DNA from: an uncultured Clostridium sp.
GTDB lineage: Bacteria; Bacillota; Clostridia; Lachnospirales; Lachnospiraceae
NCBI GenBank assembly: GCA_958349075.1
Contig: CATWBR010000179.1
Coordinates: forward strand, 1 to 8,563
Length of the DNA stretch: 8,563 bases
Reading direction: 5' to 3'
Position numbers and translations under genes: made by a program. The notes below the pieces were generated by a model, which searched no databases, had not been told where the DNA came from, and saw only the letters and a list, made by a program, of their open reading frames with translations. This document shows positions 5,990 to 8,563 of the stretch, one piece after another (position 1 is the stretch's first letter; every line of letters starts with the position of its first letter).

Positions 5990-6018
5990 TTGATTGTTGC
6001 CCCTGTCTGTGTTAGAAT
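5990..6018 (+). promoter_or_regulatory. Sigma-A promoter of the SseB-domain gene
   Basis: A -35 TTGATT (5990-5995) and a -10 TAGAAT (6013-6018) are spaced 17 bp apart. A TG dinucleotide at 6010-6011 makes an extended -10. The predicted start is near 6025, about 33 nt before the ATG. Confidence 0.75.
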
Positions 6019-6057
6019 AGTACAATAACTTTTGATGCATACAGATGGAGGAAAAGA

Positions 6058-6840
6058 ATGAAAACCATAAACGAACTGATTAAATCCTATCTTGAGAATG
6101 AAGATAAAGCAGTTTTCGGAGAAATTCTGGAAGTAATTAAGACGGGAGAGGCCCTGTTTGCGGTTGCGGCCAGAGCTACCAACAACTTTTTCATGGGGGC
6201 AGAGAATGAGAAGCCGGCAGCTTATATCTTTTCCAGCAAAGCATTTGCAGATGAATTTGTAAAGGAATTAAAGTGGGAAGGATACGAGGTGAAGAGCCTT
6301 GAGATCAGACCGGCCCAGAGAATCGGATTTTTTAATGATCTCTACCGCAGCGGCTTTGAGGCTGTTATGGTAGACAAGGGGCAGGAATCCCTTGCGATGT
6401 CATTATTCAGCGTTGTAGAGAAACCGGAAGAGACGGCGGATATGGTGATTAATCCGTCCCTGATGCGTGCCGCTGCCCAGTTTTACCAGGAACTTTCCAG
6501 AAAAAGAGCGGTTAAACCGATGCAGGATCTGATGTGTTCCGAACTGTACAACGCGAAGTTCCTGATTCCGGCGGAGGATGTGAATGAGCGCGTTTATCCG
6601 ATGATCGCCGACAACAAGGGGCTTAAGTTCTATCCTGTATTCACCGATTTCATCGAGTTCGGAAAGTTTGATAAGAAGCAGAAATACCAGCCGGTCGTTG
6701 TGAAGTTCCGCGATTTGAAGAAGCTGGTGAGGAAGGTAGACGGAATGGTCGTTAATCCGTTTGGCTTTGGACTGAGACTGGACAGAGAGAAGATCGATAA
6801 TATTGAGAGAGACTGCTCCACTTTGAAGGTTGTAAAATAG
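6058..6840 (+). CDS. SseB-domain protein of unknown function
   Basis: Cytoplasmic protein of 260 residues with no signal peptide or membrane segment. The C-terminal half fits the SseB family (named for enhanced-serine-sensitivity protein B; molecular role unknown). It shows AKFLIPAE (166-173), FYPVFTDFIEFGKF (191-204) and DGMVVNPFGFGLRLD (228-242), the usual strand / 'pvFTd' / 'VNPfg' order. The N-terminal half (about 30-108: GEALFAVAARA, PAAYIFSSKAFADEF, GFEAVMVDKG) repeats the pattern in degenerate form, suggesting an internal duplication. A linker at about 118-160 is charged and helical. The ATG at 6058 has GGAGG 6 nt upstream and a consensus promoter ahead of it. It is divergent from sigG with about 220 bp between the starts. 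Nothing here ties it to sporulation. Confidence 0.82.
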   Translation: MKTINELIKSYLENEDKAVFGEILEVIKTGEALFAVAARATNNFFMGAENEKPAAYIFSSKAFADEFVKELKWEGYEVKSLEIRPAQRIGFFNDLYRSGFEAVMVDKGQESLAMSLFSVVEKPEETADMVINPSLMRAAAQFYQELSRKRAVKPMQDLMCSELYNAKFLIPAEDVNERVYPMIADNKGLKFYPVFTDFIEFGKFDKKQKYQPVVVKFRDLKKLVRKVDGMVVNPFGFGLRLDREKIDNIERDCSTLKVVK

Positions 6841-6896
6841 AAAAAGAACGGAGGCTGCCATTTCCCGGCATTCCCCGGCAGTACTGAGAAAAGAAC

Positions 6897-6947
6897 ATAC
6901 CCTGTATGTGAGATACGAAGGCGTCTTGTATCTCACATACAGGGTAT
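6897..6947. repeat. Perfect 20-bp inverted repeat downstream of the SseB-domain gene
   Basis: ATACCCTGTATGTGAGATAC (6897-6916) is exactly mirrored at 6928-6947. The 11-nt spacer can extend the stem by AAG/CTT (6918-6920 with 6925-6927), leaving a GCGT loop. It lies 56 bp after the stop codon. No T-run follows in either direction, so it is not a canonical terminator. Confidence 0.9.
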
Positions 6948-6961
6948 CGCTGATCGGGGAC

Positions 6962-7029
6962 GGCGGATCGGACTGATGCCGCCAAAGCGGCCTGACGCAG
7001 GCGGAGAATCCCGCATGAGGGATTTTTTT
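6962..7029 (+). terminator. Compact hairpin cluster ending in a terminator
   Basis: The final hairpin AATCCC/GGGATT (7007-7012 with 7019-7024, 6-nt loop) runs into a seven-T tract (7023-7029) and is a plausible intrinsic terminator for the SseB-domain gene. Just upstream are several overlapping helices: GGCGG/CCGCC (6962-6966 with 6979-6983), GCCGC/GCGGC (6978-6982 with 6987-6991), GCCTG/CAGGC (6990-6994 with 6998-7002) and CCGCC/GGCGG (6979-6983 with 7000-7004). Some of these exclude one another. Confidence 0.7.
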
Positions 7030-7092
7030 CTGAAGGAAAGAGGAATGCTGTCTCGTTAAATAGAGTGTAAGGTGGTGGAACGACAGATAATC

Positions 7093-7098
7093 AGGAGG
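7093..7098 (+). promoter_or_regulatory. Ribosome binding site deciding the lipoprotein start
   Basis: AGGAGG sits 6 nt before ATG 7105 and 9 nt before ATG 7108. The longer frame from GTG 7072 would put charged residues ahead of the signal peptide and has no such site, so 7105 is chosen. Confidence 0.85.
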
Positions 7099-7104
7099 AA
7101 AATT

Positions 7105-7698
7105 ATGATGAAAAAGACGGCTGCAATTATGGCGCTTGTATGTATTTCTATGAATCTCATAGCCTGCGGTGGGAGAGCGGAGACATCCACGGGTGTAATT
7201 GGGAAGACGGAACCGGGGATAAAGATGGCCGGAGCGGAGAAAAAGGAGGAGAGCCGTCCTTTCCTAAATTCCAGTACGAGTATTTTTAATTCAATCACAG
7301 GCGATATGGAGGAAGGTGTTTCTGCAGACTTTGACGTATTTCTGTCGGAGACGGAAGCCGGTTTTTTATTCATCGAGGTATCGGAGGACACGGAGGCTAC
7401 GCTGAGATATACCTACAGTACCGGGGATGAAGACGGGGTGAAAATGGGATATTATGAAACGAAATCCCAAAAGAGGACGGAGGATGAACTTCCGGCAGCG
7501 GAGGACGGCGCATTCGGTGTCCGCTGGACAGAAGAGAAGATTCAGCTTAAAAAGGGAACCAATGCAGTTTACCTTGCAGGAGAAAACAGGACTGTCAAAA
7601 TGCACTGTGAGATAGACGGGCTGGATGAGAGCATACTGCTTTATAAAGGCGTTTTCCCAAAGGAGGCCGCACAGGAGAAGGTTCTTCAGATAAATTAG
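7105..7698 (+). CDS. Predicted lipoprotein, function unknown
   Basis: Secreted, membrane-anchored protein of 197 residues. The N-terminus is a lipoprotein signal: MMKK, a hydrophobic core AAIMALVCISMN, and the lipobox LIAC with the modified cysteine at residue 21, followed by GG. After cleavage comes a flexible, charged stretch (22-52). A compact domain follows (about 53-190), rich in alternating hydrophobic and acidic residues (VSADFDVFLSETEAGFLFIEV, TLRYTYSTGDEDG, VYLAGENRTVKMHCEID), which reads as mostly beta-strand. I recognise no family or catalytic motif. It stands alone between the terminator at about 7029 and the bidirectional terminator at 7783-7854. I found no convincing promoter in the 75 bp upstream; read-through from the SseB-domain gene is possible. 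Confidence 0.85.
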   Translation: MMKKTAAIMALVCISMNLIACGGRAETSTGVIGKTEPGIKMAGAEKKEESRPFLNSSTSIFNSITGDMEEGVSADFDVFLSETEAGFLFIEVSEDTEATLRYTYSTGDEDGVKMGYYETKSQKRTEDELPAAEDGAFGVRWTEEKIQLKKGTNAVYLAGENRTVKMHCEIDGLDESILLYKGVFPKEAAQEKVLQIN

Positions 7699-7782
7699 AA
7701 GAGACGTTTGAGAATTAATTTCGACCGTTAAAACTTAAAAAGGCTTTTGCTGACTTCAGTGTTAAGCAAACGTTAACCGAAG

Positions 7783-7854
7783 AAAAAGCCGGAAAAGAAT
7801 CCGCATAGAAAATGGCTCCTGCCATCCTGTATGCCGTTCCTTTTCCGGCTTTTT
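7783..7854. terminator. Bidirectional terminator between lipoprotein gene and coaX
   Basis: A perfect 15-bp inverted repeat, AAAAAGCCGGAAAAG (7783-7797) with its complement (7840-7854), gives a T-run on both strands. The 42-nt interior folds further through GCATA/TATGC and an apical ATGGC/GCCAT helix with a TCCT loop (7812-7816 with 7821-7825). It lies between two convergent genes and would end both transcripts. Confidence 0.92.
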
Positions 7855-7878
7855 ATATCATAGGAAAGTGATTCTTTC

Positions 7879-8563
7879 TTATCTGTTTTTTTCATACAGG
7901 GCCAGCAGTCCTTTGAGCAGCAGCGCCCCATCATAAATAATAGGATGGCTGCAGAGCGGCAGCACCGCCTTCGCAATCCCTCCGGTGGCGATAACGGTGG
8001 TGGGCTCTCCAAGCTCCTCCTCGATTTTTGCAATCATTCCGTCTATCATGGCGGCGTTACCGAAAAGAACTCCGCTTCTCATACAGTCCACCGTATTTTT
8101 CCCGATGACCTTTTTCGGTGTGTCAAGGCTGATCCGGGGGAGCTGGGCCGTGTTTGCGCTCATGCTGTCTAAGGAGACGCGAAGGCCGGGGAGGATGGCG
8201 CCTCCGATGTAGCGGCTGTTTTTGTCAATGACCGACATCGTGGTGGCGGTTCCCATCTCCATAATAATAATGGGCGGTTCATGCTCGCCGAGCGCTCCGA
8301 TGGAATTGACAATCATATCGCTGCCCACTGATTTCGGGTTATCCATCAGGATATTGAGTCCGGTCTTCATGCCGGAGCCGACGAGCTTAGGTGAGATTCC
8401 GGTGATTTTTCTGACAGCGGACATCAGCGTCCTGTTTAACGGAGGAACGACGGAAGAAATAATGGCGCCCTCAATTTCTTTTGGCTCAATATGATAGATT
8501 TCCAGAATACTTTTCAGCGTAATGGCATATTCCAGATTGGTTTTGCCAATAGTAGTTGTGATA
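7879..8563 (-). CDS. coaX: Type III pantothenate kinase, 5' end beyond the window
   Basis: CoaX phosphorylates pantothenate with ATP, the first step of coenzyme A synthesis, in the cytoplasm. The frame is open to the window edge; about 227 residues are visible and roughly 25-30 N-terminal residues, including the phosphate-binding DxGNT loop, are missing. An internal ATG at 8424 is not the start: in-frame upstream codons give the family sequence GAIISSVVPPLNRTL. Other family motifs are GMKTGLNILMDNPKSVGSDM, MEMGTATTMSVID, YIGGAILPGLRVSLDSM, AQLPRI, IGKNTVDCMRSGVLFG and VIATGGIA. Two usual residues differ: the Arg of GADR is Met (8314-8316), while its Asp is kept, and the Asp of the DxGTATT motif is Glu (8257-8259). 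It may be a divergent paralog. It ends before the shared terminator. Confidence 0.93.
   Translation of the reverse strand, partial: ITTTIGKTNLEYAITLKSILEIYHIEPKEIEGAIISSVVPPLNRTLMSAVRKITGISPKLVGSGMKTGLNILMDNPKSVGSDMIVNSIGALGEHEPPIIIMEMGTATTMSVIDKNSRYIGGAILPGLRVSLDSMSANTAQLPRISLDTPKKVIGKNTVDCMRSGVLFGNAAMIDGMIAKIEEELGEPTTVIATGGIAKAVLPLCSHPIIYDGALLLKGLLALYEKNR

Noticed and set aside
6403..6936. 177-codon minus-strand frame opposite the SseB-domain gene
   Set aside because: Antisense shadow; begins within the perfect inverted repeat and has no ribosome site.
7072..7104. GTG 7072 as lipoprotein start
   Set aside because: It would place a charged stretch before the signal peptide; AGGAGG points to ATG 7105.
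7705..7772. CGTTTG/CAAACG and TTAA-containing inverted repeats after the lipoprotein gene
   Set aside because: Short arms with a long A/T-rich loop; the strong terminator just downstream explains the region better.
8422..8424. Internal ATG as the coaX start
   Set aside because: In-frame upstream codons encode conserved family sequence up to the window edge, so the gene is truncated by the window.

Overview
The window looks like chromosomal sequence from a spore-forming clostridium, most likely a Lachnospiraceae-type gut organism. It has moderate GC, TTG/GTG/ATG starts with strong AGGAGG ribosome sites, and a cell-division/sporulation cluster carrying ftsZ, spoIIGA, sigE and sigG. The family assignment is an inference from protein flavour and gene order. 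No phage, transposase, CRISPR, tRNA or rRNA gene was found.

Layout. (1) 20-1252 (+) is ftsZ, closed by a strong terminator at 1271-1304. (2) 1305-1680 is about 375 bp with no convincing gene, holding one perfect Spo0A-box match. (3) 1686-1718 is a promoter with perfect TTGACA and TATAAT hexamers 21 bp apart, the wide spacing known from the Bacillus subtilis spoIIG promoter. A structured leader of about 100 nt follows, then spoIIGA (1827-2615) and sigE (2767-3507). (4) On the minus strand, converging on sigE and overlapping its 3' end by 41 bp, is an integral-membrane acyltransferase (3467-4543) with its own consensus promoter (4702-4730). (5) 4757-5061 is a non-coding block bounded by two near-identical 26-bp palindromic direct repeats and containing an 88-nt imperfect hairpin. 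(6) sigG (5063-5839, minus) ends 1 bp from the second repeat. (7) 6058-6840 (+) is an SseB-domain protein with its own promoter. (8) 6841-7104 is rich in hairpins, including a perfect 20-bp inverted repeat. (9) 7105-7698 (+) is an orphan lipoprotein. (10) 7783-7854 is a bidirectional terminator, and 7879-8563 (minus) is a 5'-truncated type III pantothenate kinase.

How the genes work together. FtsZ builds the division ring, which is repositioned for the asymmetric sporulation septum. SpoIIGA is the septal-membrane protease that removes the pro-sequence of sigma-E in the mother cell. Sigma-G is the late forespore factor. In B. subtilis and many clostridia spoIIGA-sigE-sigG run in one direction. 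Here sigG is reversed and separated from sigE by an unrelated acyltransferase and a repeat-bounded segment, so the locus has been rearranged. The SseB-domain protein, lipoprotein and pantothenate kinase appear to be separate transcription units.

I see no wholly new enzymatic system. The observations most worth following are regulatory or structural: the spoIIGA leader RNA, the palindromic repeats beside the reversed sigG, and the perfect inverted repeat after the SseB gene.
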